A DNA stretch of 64,000 nt from Microcoleus vaginatus HSN003. Its GTDB lineage: Bacteria > Cyanobacteriota > Cyanobacteriia > Cyanobacteriales > Microcoleaceae. Under the pieces are notes generated by a model that did not search any database, was not told where the DNA came from, and saw nothing but the letters and a program-made list of their open reading frames with translations. Location of the stretch: the NCBI RefSeq assembly GCF_022701255.1, contig NZ_CP031705.1, positions 2,989,501-3,053,500 on the forward strand. The letters run 5' to 3'. Of this stretch, positions 16,937 to 26,085 are shown one piece after another. The translations under genes were made by a program, and so were the position numbers. How positions within the stretch are numbered: position 1 is the stretch's first letter; every line of letters begins with the position of its first letter.

Positions 16937-17896
16937 TCACACCTTACCCATCCTCGCTTCCACCATCATTCGCACCACATCAGGCATCTTATACTTCGCC
17001 TCCCATCCCAATTTTTCTTTTGCCTTAGCCGGATTTCCCCTCCCAACTGCAATCTCCGTCGGTCTGTAGAGACTCGCATCGGTTACTAAATGTTCCTGCC
17101 AATCCAAACCCGCAGAAACAAACGCTGTCTGCACAAACTCCTCCAAAGGATAGCTTACACCCGTGGCAATTACATAATCGTCCGGTTCTTCCTGCTGCAG
17201 CATCAAATACATCGCCTCCACATATTCCGGCGCCCAACCCCAGTCCCGCTGCACTGAAATATTTCCCAAATGCAGTTTTTCGGAACTACCCGCAGCAATC
17301 CGGCACACAACAGATACAATCTTTTGCGTTACAAACCTCTCCGGCCGCAGCGACGACTCGTGATTGAACAAAATACCAGAACACGCAAACAAATTGTACG
17401 CTTCCCGATAATTCGCTACTTCCCAAAATGCCGTTGCTTTCGCTACCGCGTAAGGACTTCTGGGGCGAAAAGGCGTATTTTCATCCGCTGGATTGCCTCC
17501 GGTATCCCCAAAACATTCGCTGGAACTGGCATTGTAAAGTTTAATTTTGCCGCCTGTAAACCGAATTGCTTCTAACAGATTCAATGTGCCTGTGGCAATG
17601 CTTTCGAGGGTTTCAACGGGTTGTTCAAAAGACAGACCGACGGAACTTTGGCCGGCTAGATTGTACACTTCGTCGGGCTCAATTTTCGCTAGAACCTGTA
17701 AGACGCTGCGAAAATCGTTGAGAGACATGGATTCTAGTTTTACTCTGTCTCGGATGCCCAAACGGCCCAGGTTTCCGAAACTAGAAATTTGGGCGTCCCT
17801 GGAGGTGCCGCAAACTTCATAACCTCGATCGAGCAACAGTTTAGCTAAATAAGCTCCGTCCTGACCTGATATACCACTAATTAACGCTTTTTTCAT
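16937..17896 (-). CDS. gmd: GDP-mannose 4,6-dehydratase-like NAD(P)-dependent epimerase/dehydratase
   Basis: About 319 residues of the extended short-chain dehydrogenase type. The Rossmann loop is ISGISGQDGAYLAKLLL, the catalytic Ser/Tyr-x3-Lys is SSSECFG and YAVAKA, and NHESSLRPERFVTQKI is the GDP-sugar-binding segment typical of GDP-mannose 4,6-dehydratase. The product, GDP-4-keto-6-deoxymannose, is the precursor of fucose or rhamnose-type sugars. The frame reaches a TTG at 17914, but ATG at 17896 gives the expected MKKALISG start. It lies just upstream of the broken rfbF-like gene in the same direction. A related GDP- or CDP-sugar dehydratase is possible. Confidence 0.85.
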   Translation of the reverse strand: MKKALISGISGQDGAYLAKLLLDRGYEVCGTSRDAQISSFGNLGRLGIRDRVKLESMSLNDFRSVLQVLAKIEPDEVYNLAGQSSVGLSFEQPVETLESIATGTLNLLEAIRFTGGKIKLYNASSSECFGDTGGNPADENTPFRPRSPYAVAKATAFWEVANYREAYNLFACSGILFNHESSLRPERFVTQKIVSVVCRIAAGSSEKLHLGNISVQRDWGWAPEYVEAMYLMLQQEEPDDYVIATGVSYPLEEFVQTAFVSAGLDWQEHLVTDASLYRPTEIAVGRGNPAKAKEKLGWEAKYKMPDVVRMMVEARMGKV

Positions 17897-18316
17897 ACCA
17901 CATTTTACTTCCAAAACTCTACCGTAGCTGTTGCTATTTTTTCAGGTTTTTAACTTTTATAGTCGGAATTTTTATTTTTTTAATATTTGGGGTTTTCGGA
18001 GAACTTAACCAAAGCAATTTTAAGCGTTTACTACGAACACACAACAAGTTTATCATCAAGCAGACCCGAAAGCCCGATCGAAGTATTATTGCAAAAAGTT
18101 CGATAGCTGGGAGTAGCAGCCTACGGATATCGGGCGCAGGACACGGCAGTGCCTTGCCCTGCGCCATATTTCATCTTCTACTCGCCAACTATCGACTGCC
18201 AAAAGTCTCTACCGCTCGAAAACAGAAATAACCAGTCTGCTAGAAATCGACTCAAAAGTACAAAATGTCAGCATTTTTTACCTTCTGCCGAATGACTAAT
18301 GCCTTCTACCTTCGGA
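17897..18316. other. Intergenic region between gmd-like gene and gap
   Basis: About 420 bp with no supported gene. A 77-codon frame at 17934-18167 (minus) has a composition unlike a real protein. At 18128-18165 there is a GC-rich interrupted inverted repeat (GGCGCAGGACACGGCA and its near complement GCCTTGCCCTGCGCC), related to the GGACACGGC hairpin at 53374. It may act as a terminator or be a dispersed repeat. Confidence 0.4.
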
Positions 18317-19336
18317 TTAAGCTTCCCAACGTTCGGCAACCAATTCAGCCAAGTCAACCACCCGCTGACTGTAGCCCCACTCATTGTCGTACCAAGCCAA
18401 AACCTTTACCATGTCGCCATCCATCACCAGCGTTAAGCTGGAATCCAGAATCGAAGAAGCATCACTTCCGCGATAGTCGCATGAAACTAAAGGCAAATCG
18501 TTGTACTCCAAAATCCCTTTCATGGAGCCCGAGGCAGCTTCTTTGAACACTTGATTTACTTGCTCGGTAAAAGTCTTTTTCTCTACGTGAGCCACAAAAT
18601 CGACTACCGACACATTGGGAGTCGGCACGCGCATGGCAATACCGTTTAACTTGCCCTTCAATTCCGGAATCACCAAAGCCACAGCTTGGGCTGCTCCGGT
18701 AGAAGTCGGCACAATATTCATTGCTGCCGCCCGGGCCCGTCGCAAGTCGCGGTGGCTGGCATCCAGCAAGCGCTGGTCACCAGTATAGCTGTGGGTAGTG
18801 GTCATCATGCCTTTGACGATGCCAAAATTTTCGTGCAGCACTTTCAGTACAGGAGCCAGACAGTTGGTAGTACAGCTAGCATTGCTGATGACTGTGTAGT
18901 CACTGTGCTTGTAGTTGTGGTGGTTGACTCCCATCACATAAGTGCCAACTTCTGAACCCTTGCCGGGAGCGGTAATTAGCACTTTTTTAGCGCCGGCAGT
19001 GATATGCTTCGATGCACCAGCTTGGTCAACGAAGACGCCGGTCGCTTCAATAATCAGATCAATACCCCAATCTTTCCAAGGCAAGTTTAGCGGGTTGCGA
19101 TCGCTCACGCATTTAACTGTCTTGCCGTTGAGAGTAATGGAATTTTCATCCGCACTGATGTCCACATTCTTCAACGTTCCCATCATGGAATCGTATCTCA
19201 GCAAGTGAGCATTACTTCTGGGATCGGAAGTGTCATTAATAGCTACCAACTCTAGCTGGCTGTTTTCTCTGCCCAGCCAGCAGCGCGTAAAACTGCGCCC
19301 AATACGTCCAAAACCATTGATCGCGACTCGAATCAC
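18317..19336 (-). CDS. gap2: Glyceraldehyde-3-phosphate dehydrogenase, type I
   Basis: A 339-residue GAPDH. It converts glyceraldehyde 3-phosphate and 1,3-bisphosphoglycerate, in cyanobacteria mainly with NADPH in the Calvin cycle for Gap2-type enzymes. Visible motifs are the NAD(P) loop INGFGRIGR, catalytic SCTTNC with the active cysteine, and the C-terminal [12 protein letters not shown]. The N-terminal segment [19 protein letters not shown] is characteristic of the Gap2 type rather than glycolytic Gap1; that subtype is inferred. The start codon is GTG, preceded by a strong TAGGAGGT site six bases away. Confidence 0.93.
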   Translation of the reverse strand: MIRVAINGFGRIGRSFTRCWLGRENSQLELVAINDTSDPRSNAHLLRYDSMMGTLKNVDISADENSITLNGKTVKCVSDRNPLNLPWKDWGIDLIIEATGVFVDQAGASKHITAGAKKVLITAPGKGSEVGTYVMGVNHHNYKHSDYTVISNASCTTNCLAPVLKVLHENFGIVKGMMTTTHSYTGDQRLLDASHRDLRRARAAAMNIVPTSTGAAQAVALVIPELKGKLNGIAMRVPTPNVSVVDFVAHVEKKTFTEQVNQVFKEAASGSMKGILEYNDLPLVSCDYRGSDASSILDSSLTLVMDGDMVKVLAWYDNEWGYSQRVVDLAELVAERWEA

Positions 19337-19527
19337 TTTAGTACCTCCTAACGATGGCAGCCTCTAGCTCAGGCTTAAATTTTGGAAAAATTTAAGAATT
19401 GACTTATGAGACAAGATCATATCGCAAAGGTCGATCCTTTATAACTTTTTGTGTCGATCAAAAAAGCTTGAACTTTTCTAGAAGGCTGAAATTGCAAGGC
19501 AGAAGGCATTAGGCTTTCTGCCGCTGG

Positions 19528-20244
19528 TTACTGGTAAAGCTGATGGGCTGCAATATAAGTTCGCACAACTTCCGGGACTAAGTAGCGGAGGTTGATCCTT
19601 TCGGCGCAGCAGCGGCGGATGTGGCTGGACGAAATCTCGATCGCAGGCATGGACAGCACCTCCCAGCGAATTTCCACGTCCAAAAGAGCCATTTGTTCGG
19701 CAACTCGTCGGCCCACAGCATTTGCCTGAACCTGCATCCTGTCCCCTGCAGAAGCGAGGGGTTTTCCACCCGGACAATCTCCCCACTCGGAGAGTTCCCC
19801 AATCTCCCCGCTTTCTGCTGTCTCTCGATCTCCCTGAATCGGACGCGGGGCCACCAACCAGTCGCACAACCCGACAATTTCCCTGCACCGGTGCCATTTG
19901 GGGAGAGTAAGGAGTGCGTCGCTACCAATAATCCAGTACCACCGATCATCGCCTGGATACAATTTTTGCAAATACAGCAGGGTGTCGATCGCAAAAGAAC
20001 TGTCCGAAGGATTTGCCGACTGCGGCGAAAGTAGGAAGTCGGGGCGATCGCCGATCGCCAGAGCGAGCATTTCCCGGCGCTGCTCAAAACTTGCCAAATC
20101 CCGGCGCCATTTGTGAGGAGGAGAGCGATCCGGTACCCAAATGACTCGATCGAGATTAAATTGACTCGCAGCCCTCTCGGCTACCAACACGTGACCCCAG
20201 TGAACCGGGTCAAAAGTCCCCCCCAAAATCGCTATTTTCCCCAT
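19528..20244 (-). CDS. nadD: Nicotinate-nucleotide adenylyltransferase
   Basis: Joins nicotinate mononucleotide to AMP from ATP to give deamido-NAD in NAD synthesis. The nucleotidyltransferase signature GGTFDPVHWGH is at the N-terminus and the C-terminal ATP motif is ISSSHIRRC. The frame extends to a TTG at 20253, but ATG at 20244 gives the normal MGKIAILGG start. A stretch around residues 125-150 (GDRETAESGEIGELSEWGDC) is an insertion of low complexity. It is transcribed in the same direction as gap, 190 bp upstream. Confidence 0.92.
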   Translation of the reverse strand: MGKIAILGGTFDPVHWGHVLVAERAASQFNLDRVIWVPDRSPPHKWRRDLASFEQRREMLALAIGDRPDFLLSPQSANPSDSSFAIDTLLYLQKLYPGDDRWYWIIGSDALLTLPKWHRCREIVGLCDWLVAPRPIQGDRETAESGEIGELSEWGDCPGGKPLASAGDRMQVQANAVGRRVAEQMALLDVEIRWEVLSMPAIEISSSHIRRCCAERINLRYLVPEVVRTYIAAHQLYQ

Positions 20245-20871
20245 ATTTCCCAAAACTCAGGATTAGTAGAGACATCACCCAAATTTTATGCTTGTACCCT
20301 TTTATCCGTAAGCTCTATCGCTTTTCGACTTATTCGACTAACTGCATAACTTGGTATATATACAATTAAGTGAGAATACATAATCAATAGTTGAGTTGCG
20401 ATCGTGTCAATCTCTCACTTTCAAGAAAAAATGACCGTACAACTAGATAAATGACTACAAAATGAGCGAAATTTTGTTGTTCGTGGTAGTGTTTGTAAAT
20501 CCTTATGGGTTTTACCCTCAATCTTGGTAGAAAGGTTGTGGGGCTTTTGCTGCCGTATCCCAGCACAGCAGGTGGATAGAAAGAGAAAGAATGCAGGAGT
20601 ATGCAACCACCCAAAATGAGTCTATTGGCCCAGACCCCAGACCCCGTTTTCTGTGTTTTCTGTTACCTGCTATTTTCGAGCTGTGACTGTTCCGGAAAAC
20701 TACTCGGTACTAAGTCATATAGGATACAAGACAAACATCTCTACAAGTCCCGCAAATCTAGGGACGCGCAGAGAATTTTGTACAAAATCTCTAGCGAACT
20801 GTATCCTGAAAAAACAATTCTTGATATGATATCGCGTGTTATTGGCGTGGTGTGGTGTGTGAGGAGCGAAG
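20245..20871. other. Long murC leader / intergenic region
   Basis: About 620 bp between divergent nadD and murC. Small frames on both strands (for example 20384-20614 minus) have no protein-like composition. I see no tRNA or known RNA fold. The final 20 bases are GT-rich and end in the murC ribosome-binding site described separately. A long untranslated leader or an unrecognised small RNA could be here. Confidence 0.35.
20857..20866 (+). promoter_or_regulatory. murC ribosome-binding site with extended Yfr1-complementary sequence
   Basis: GTGTGAGGAG ends five bases before the murC ATG. GAGGAG alone is a good Shine-Dalgarno. The full ten bases are the exact complement of CTCCTCACAC, the ultraconserved single-stranded motif I recall for the cyanobacterial small RNA Yfr1. 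Whether Yfr1 acts here is inference. Confidence 0.45.
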
Positions 20872-22425
20872 ATGCCGAGTTCTGTTGATTTCAACGGTAG
20901 ACCATTTCATTTCATCGGCATTGGTGGGATTGGGATGTCAGCCCTTGCCTACATTTTAGCTAAACGCAAGTTGCCTGTGTACGGCTCCGACATTAAATCG
21001 AGTCACATAACCGAGCGCTTGCAAGGAATAGGAGCTAACATTTTTTGGCGTCAAGACGCCAGCAATTTTGAATTATTTCAAACAGCCCTCAACGGTAGTA
21101 GTCCCGACCGGGGGGCACTTGGGGCCGTATCCTCGGCGGTCGCTGGCACCGTAGGGACTTCCGTCGCGACAGCCGAAGCTCCCAAATTGAACGGCAACGG
21201 TTCAAGCGGCCAAGCAATTCTAGGATTGCCTCAAGTAGTATGTTCGACGGCTATTCACCCGGAAAATGCCGAATATCGAGCTGCTTTAGATTTGGGCTGT
21301 CCGATTTTTCATCGATCGGATGTGTTGGCAGCGTTAATTCAAGATTACCAAAGCATAGCGGTAGCCGGGACTCACGGCAAAACAACTACTAGCAGCTTAA
21401 TCGGCTTCATGCTGATGGCGGCGGGTCTAGACCCGACGATCGTGGTAGGAGGCGAGGTAAATGCTTGGGAAGGCAATGCCCGTTTGGGAGAAGGCCCCTA
21501 CTTAGTTGCCGAGGCTGATGAATCCGACGGTTCTCTCGTCAAGCTGGTTGCCAAAATTGGCATAGTGACGAATGTGGAACTGGATCATCCAGACCATTAC
21601 GATACCCTTGACCAGGTAATAGACACATTTAAGGTGTTTGCCCAAAACTGTCAAACCTTGGTGGGCTGCATTGACGACCAAATCGTCAAAGACTGCCTTC
21701 AGCCTCATGTCAGTTATAGCTTGCAGGCGGACAGCGGTGCTGACTACACGGTTTCGGGCGTGGAGTACGGAGCAGAAAGCACCAAGGCACGGATTTGGGA
21801 GCGAGGAACTTTCCTAGGGGAAATCGAGTTGAAGTTGCTGGGCACACACAATCTCAGCAATGCACTCGCTGCGGTAGCAGTGGGCCGATTGTTGGGGTTA
21901 GAGTTTTCGGCGATTGCCAACGCGATGGCTGGCTTTGAAGGAGCTCGCCGCCGTTTTGAGGTGCGGGGTTTTCACAATGACATTCTGTTTGTGGACGACT
22001 ACGCCCACCATCCTAGCGAAATTCGTGTCACCTTGGCGGCGGCTCGCTTGCGGATCGAAGGTAGCGAAAAAAATCCCAAATCCCGAAGAGTGGTTGCAAT
22101 TTTTCAACCCCACCGTTACAGCCGGACTCTGACATTTTTGCCAGAATTCGCTCAATCTTTTGGGGATGCTGATTTGGTTGTGGCTTGCGATATTTATAGT
22201 GCTGGGGAACCGAATTTAGGAGAGATTAGCGGGCAACAGGTTGCTGATTTGATTGCTAAAGAAGGCCGAGAGGTTGAGTTTGCGCCTTCCCTGGAGTCAG
22301 TCACTAAGTTTTTGACCAAAAATCTGCAACCGGGGGATTTGGCTCTGTTTTTGGGTGCTGGTAATCTGAATCAGATTATTCCAGAGGTTATGGCTTTTTA
22401 TCAACAAGCCGATCGCCCGAATTAG
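20872..22425 (+). CDS. murC: UDP-N-acetylmuramate-L-alanine ligase
   Basis: Adds L-alanine to UDP-MurNAc in the cytoplasmic steps of peptidoglycan synthesis, using ATP. The N-terminal Rossmann loop is FIGIGGIGMSALAYIL, the ATP loop VAGTHGKTTTSS, and further Mur-ligase motifs are AEADESDGS, ELDHPDHYD, LGTHNLSNALAA and DDYAHHPSEI. At 517 residues it is longer than usual owing to an Ala/Gly/Ser-rich insertion at about residues 75-112 between the first and second domain segments. It heads a murC-murB-ebfC cluster in one direction. Confidence 0.96.
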   Translation: MPSSVDFNGRPFHFIGIGGIGMSALAYILAKRKLPVYGSDIKSSHITERLQGIGANIFWRQDASNFELFQTALNGSSPDRGALGAVSSAVAGTVGTSVATAEAPKLNGNGSSGQAILGLPQVVCSTAIHPENAEYRAALDLGCPIFHRSDVLAALIQDYQSIAVAGTHGKTTTSSLIGFMLMAAGLDPTIVVGGEVNAWEGNARLGEGPYLVAEADESDGSLVKLVAKIGIVTNVELDHPDHYDTLDQVIDTFKVFAQNCQTLVGCIDDQIVKDCLQPHVSYSLQADSGADYTVSGVEYGAESTKARIWERGTFLGEIELKLLGTHNLSNALAAVAVGRLLGLEFSAIANAMAGFEGARRRFEVRGFHNDILFVDDYAHHPSEIRVTLAAARLRIEGSEKNPKSRRVVAIFQPHRYSRTLTFLPEFAQSFGDADLVVACDIYSAGEPNLGEISGQQVADLIAKEGREVEFAPSLESVTKFLTKNLQPGDLALFLGAGNLNQIIPEVMAFYQQADRPN

Positions 22426-22577
22426 CTCAATCGTACGCCCAGAAGAGTTGAGCCACAGCCAGGGCGGTGCAGGTTATACCGACACTGCTGAAAGGCTCGC
22501 TCAAAGGGGCGGCATAAGTTAGGTAAACGAATTTTCAACCACGTCTTCGAGCGAAGGTATTTTTAAGGATTTTCAAG

Positions 22578-23534
22578 ATGGTGACTATCTCGAATGACTC
22601 CTCTGTTAAGGACAATCGGCGAGTGTATTCTCCTATTTCTTTGCGGGGAACTGATTGCAAGATTAATTCCCAAGTTTCGCTGGCGGGTCTGACTTCCTTC
22701 CGAGTCGGTGGCCCGGCCGAGTGGTACGTTGCTCCCCGCAGTATGGAGGCTTTGCAAGCGACTTTTGCCTGGGCTGACTCTGAAGGGGTGCCGGTGACTC
22801 TGCTGGGTGCGGGTTCTAATTTGTTGGTGAGCGATCGGGGTTTGTCCGGTTTGGTCGTCGGCACTCGCTACCTCAAAGAGGTGAATTTTAATCCAGAAAC
22901 AGGTCAAGTTACAGCGGGGGCGGGAGAGTCAATTCCCCGCCTTGCTTGGTTGGCCGCTAAACGGGGCTGGAAAGGTCTAGAATGGGCAGTCGGCATACCG
23001 GGTACGGTGGGAGGGGCTGTGGTGATGAATGCAGGCGCTCACAGAGGCTGTACTGCTGATATTCTAGTCAATGCTCGCGTCCTATCCCCCGGCGGCAAGG
23101 TGGAAATTCTGACTCCCCAAGAGTTGGAGTACCGCTACCGGACTTCGGTGCTGCAAGGGGGCGATCGGCTAGTAACAGAAGCGACTTTCCAGTTACAGCC
23201 CGGATTCGATCGATCGCAAGTAATGGCAGAAACTAATGACCATTTCAGCCAGCGGCGGACAACTCAACCTTACCACTTACCGAGCTGTGGCTCAGTCTTC
23301 CGTAACCCCGGCCCCAAGACGGCAGGTTGGTTCATCGAACAAGCGGGACTGAAGGGATATCAGATCGGCGGCGCACAAGTGGCTCAGCGCCATGCTAATT
23401 TTATTCTTAACTGCGGGTCGGCAACGGCCAATGATATTTTTCAAGTGATCCGCCACGTTCAACAGCAAGTCGAGCAGCGGTGGTCGCTGTTGTTGGAGCC
23501 AGAAGTTAGAATACTGGGAGAGTTTCCCTTCTAA
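22578..23534 (+). CDS. murB: UDP-N-acetylenolpyruvoylglucosamine reductase
   Basis: Reduces UDP-GlcNAc-enolpyruvate to UDP-MurNAc with NADPH and FAD, the step directly before murC. Motifs seen: LGAGSNLLVSDRGLSG (FAD), GIPGTVGGAVVMNAGAH, EYRYRTSVLQ, the active-site serine in SCGSVFRNP and the C-terminal EPEVRILGEF. Length of 318 residues is typical. The gap of 152 bp from murC is compatible with one transcript. The first 20 residues are variable, so a slightly later start is possible. Confidence 0.96.
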   Translation: MVTISNDSSVKDNRRVYSPISLRGTDCKINSQVSLAGLTSFRVGGPAEWYVAPRSMEALQATFAWADSEGVPVTLLGAGSNLLVSDRGLSGLVVGTRYLKEVNFNPETGQVTAGAGESIPRLAWLAAKRGWKGLEWAVGIPGTVGGAVVMNAGAHRGCTADILVNARVLSPGGKVEILTPQELEYRYRTSVLQGGDRLVTEATFQLQPGFDRSQVMAETNDHFSQRRTTQPYHLPSCGSVFRNPGPKTAGWFIEQAGLKGYQIGGAQVAQRHANFILNCGSATANDIFQVIRHVQQQVEQRWSLLLEPEVRILGEFPF

Positions 23535-23596
23535 GGCATCATTGAAGTAATACGGAAACGGCAGACTGCCAGCCCACACACCATCAAAAAGTAGTT

Positions 23597-23947
23597 ATGA
23601 CAAAATCAGGACAAGGATTTGGCTTCGGCCTGGGCAAAATGAAAGAACTGACTGAAGCTTTCAAAAAAGCTCAGCAGGTTCAAGAAGGAGCTAAAAAGCT
23701 CCAAGAAGAGTTGGATGTAATGGAAATTGAGGGAACTGCCGGCGGCGGCTTGGTCAAGGTTTTTCTCAGCGGCAACCAAGAACCCCGCCGCGTGGAAATC
23801 TCACCGGATGCCCTCGGTGAAGGTGCTGATGTGGTTTCTGAACTCGTCACGGTGGCGATGCAGGATGCTTACGCTAAGTCTACGATGACGATGCGGGAGA
23901 AAATGGAAGAACTTACCGGCGGACTAAATCTCCCCGGTTTCGGTTAG
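23597..23947 (+). CDS. ebfC: YbaB/EbfC family nucleoid-associated protein
   Basis: A small (116-residue) DNA-binding protein that forms a tweezer-like dimer. The pattern [36 protein letters not shown] and the Met-rich C-terminal [20 protein letters not shown] is that of the family. It follows murB by 62 bp in the same orientation, so it is probably in the same transcript. Role: nucleoid organisation and transcript control. Confidence 0.92.
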   Translation: MTKSGQGFGFGLGKMKELTEAFKKAQQVQEGAKKLQEELDVMEIEGTAGGGLVKVFLSGNQEPRRVEISPDALGEGADVVSELVTVAMQDAYAKSTMTMREKMEELTGGLNLPGFG

Positions 23948-23982
23948 TCATTAGTCATCAGTCCTCAGTCATCAGTGGTTAG
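23944..23982. repeat. Short TAGTCAT/CAGTCAT repeat tract
   Basis: Just after the ebfC stop, a heptamer-like pattern (TTAGTCATCAGTC, TCAGTCATCAGTGG) repeats imperfectly. Short tandem heptamers (STRR) are common between cyanobacterial genes and have no known function. Confidence 0.55.
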
Positions 23983-24117
23983 CTATCTGTGTTTAAAAAG
24001 AAATCTATAGCTAATGACTGATTGATTTCTCTCAAGTACGAAACTTTGGAAAGAAGAAAGAAAAAATTTTCTTTCTTCTTTCCCATTAAAAATTACCAAT
24101 TACTAATTATCAATTAA

Positions 24118-24621
24118 ATGTCTTATAAGTTATTGTTTGTCTGCCTCGGAAACATCTGCCGATCGCCCTCAGCAGAAAATATTATGAATCACTTAATTGA
24201 ACAAGCTGGTTTGAGCGATCGCATTACCTGCGATTCGGCCGGAACTGCTAGCTATCACATTGGTCGTCCTCCTGACAGGCGGATGGCATTAGCGGCAAGG
24301 AAGCGGGACATTGAATTGTTAGGCGAAGCCCGCCAATTTACCAAGAAAGATTTTGAAAATTTTGATTTGATTCTGGCTATGGATCGAGACAATTATCGCA
24401 ATATTCTTGCCCTAGATGCGGCTGGAAAGTATAAAGATAAAGTGCGGCTGATGTGCGATTTTTGCCAGAAATACGACCTTAAAGAAGTGCCAGATCCTTA
24501 CTACGGCGGCCCGGAGGGATTCGATCGAGTAATTGATTTGCTGCTGGACGCTCAAGCGGGATTGTTGGAGTACGTTGTCAGTCAAGAAAAATTAAGAGTT
24601 GGCGGTCAGCAATCAATTTAA
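24118..24621 (+). CDS. Low-molecular-weight protein tyrosine phosphatase
   Basis: A 167-residue phosphatase. The P-loop VCLGNICRSPSAE (Cys-x5-Arg) is at the N-terminus and the general acid Asp is in VPDPYYGG. In bacteria such enzymes (Wzb/Etp type) often regulate polysaccharide export by dephosphorylating a tyrosine kinase. No kinase is adjacent here, but the GT87-like gene converges with it, with a single base between the stops. It could equally act as a general phosphatase. Confidence 0.93.
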   Translation: MSYKLLFVCLGNICRSPSAENIMNHLIEQAGLSDRITCDSAGTASYHIGRPPDRRMALAARKRDIELLGEARQFTKKDFENFDLILAMDRDNYRNILALDAAGKYKDKVRLMCDFCQKYDLKEVPDPYYGGPEGFDRVIDLLLDAQAGLLEYVVSQEKLRVGGQQSI

Positions 24622-24622
24622 A

Positions 24623-26023
24623 TTAAAAAACTGCCTTTTTCCGCCCGAATATTAGCAATGCTGTAGGGGGGACAACGCTAACAAAACTCGTAACTAGGGA
24701 GATCACACTTGTTCCCGATCCCGCTCCCAAAATGAGACTGGGGGACAAAGAAAAAGTTAAACTTGTCAATACAAAATGGGGAGAATTGATACTCAAAGCA
24801 GCAATTGGCAACAAAATAGATGGATACCAAGGCATTAGCCAAGGTGTAGCAAACAAAAACAAAGTCAGAGTCGTCCATCCAATATCTGATACCAACTTTA
24901 TTTCCGAATCTTTTTTGCGGAATAATGATTTAATTAACGTCCCTGCATAGTAAACAATCCAGCTTAAATACGCAAAATATTTGAGGAATGATAGAATACT
25001 TTCCCTAATTTCAACAGTGACATTTGGCAAAAAATTCAGAAATAAATTGATCGCATGGTGAAAAGAGCGAGCGGTCGCCCCGCCTGTTCCCGGGTTTAAA
25101 AGACTTCTCCAAGCTGAAACTGTTGGCATAAATGTATAAGTTATCACCGCGATAATTAATAAAGAAAGCAAGACTGATGCTGCTAAATCTTTCCACCGAC
25201 GCTGCTTGCAGAGGAAAGCAACAACTAAGGGTAGCCAAATTATAGGTAAGGTTTTTACTAAAAAACCTACCCAAATTGCTAAAATTGCCAAAACATAACG
25301 TTGGTAATAAATACATCCTATTAAAACGATCAATGTATTGGCAAGAAGAACGTCAAGGTGAGCATTAGCTATTTGCTCGTTCAATAGCATGGGATTGACT
25401 AAATAGGCCAGTGTTATGAGGTTACGGTTTTCAGCATTTGTTAGCAACCGCCAAATTAAGTAGGCATTGAACGTGTGTACCAACACGCAGATTATTTTAA
25501 AAATATAAACGGCTAGTAAAGGACTAATTGGTACAGCAAGTGCTGATAGGGCAAAAAAGAATAAAGAAACGGGGCCGTAGGTAGAAGTTTGCCCCCAGTG
25601 GAGGAAGGGAGATACGTTAGAAATTAAGGTATCAGGATTATTCAAATAAGGATTAATTTTTTGTAAGCTCATCGCTCCGTAATGCAAGTAAATATAAATG
25701 TCACTGCTTTGGGGATAAGCTATGAGGGCAAGTGCCAGAAAGGGGATTGCATACTTGCAAATATCTAGAAAGCTGGAACTTGTCTGTTTTTTTTGAATTA
25801 ACCAAATAATATATGTAACTGTTGCTATCAAGTAGGAACCGTTAATTAGAAGTCGGATGAGGCTGAAACCGCTGGTAGGGAAATCGTTATAGTTGTCTCC
25901 ACCCTGTAAAACGCTGTAATACTTGGTGATTCCCATGGAGGTCATGGCCATACAGAAAATTATGGAAGCTGCTAATGCTGCTGCATATAGAATTTTCTGA
26001 TTTTTTAAGTAATTGTTGACCAT
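24623..26023 (-). CDS. GT87/mannosyltransferase-like polytopic membrane protein
   Basis: A 466-residue protein with about ten to twelve hydrophobic spans. The pattern resembles polyprenyl-phosphate-dependent mannosyltransferases (GT-C fold, GT87 type): a loop with PQSSDIYIYLHYG after the third span, WGQTSTYGP in the next loop, and LIWRLL and AHLDVLLANTL segments. Such enzymes transfer a sugar from a lipid-phosphate donor outside the membrane. Donor and acceptor are unknown. The aspartate in SSDIY is a candidate catalytic residue by analogy. Confidence 0.78.
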   Translation of the reverse strand: MVNNYLKNQKILYAAALAASIIFCMAMTSMGITKYYSVLQGGDNYNDFPTSGFSLIRLLINGSYLIATVTYIIWLIQKKQTSSSFLDICKYAIPFLALALIAYPQSSDIYIYLHYGAMSLQKINPYLNNPDTLISNVSPFLHWGQTSTYGPVSLFFFALSALAVPISPLLAVYIFKIICVLVHTFNAYLIWRLLTNAENRNLITLAYLVNPMLLNEQIANAHLDVLLANTLIVLIGCIYYQRYVLAILAIWVGFLVKTLPIIWLPLVVAFLCKQRRWKDLAASVLLSLLIIAVITYTFMPTVSAWRSLLNPGTGGATARSFHHAINLFLNFLPNVTVEIRESILSFLKYFAYLSWIVYYAGTLIKSLFRKKDSEIKLVSDIGWTTLTLFLFATPWLMPWYPSILLPIAALSINSPHFVLTSLTFSLSPSLILGAGSGTSVISLVTSFVSVVPPTALLIFGRKKAVF

Positions 26024-26085
26024 GATGTTATTTATTCAGTGTGGTAAGTAAGTGCAGGTAATTTTCTTGGCCCGAGCGTTGGCGG

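Noticed and set aside
17934..18167. 77-codon frame between the gmd-like gene and gap
   Set aside because: Composition is not protein-like and it covers a repeat-like hairpin; no ribosome-binding site.
20384..20614. Short minus-strand frame in the murC leader
   Set aside because: No ribosome-binding site, no domain and a composition typical of noncoding AT/GC mixture.
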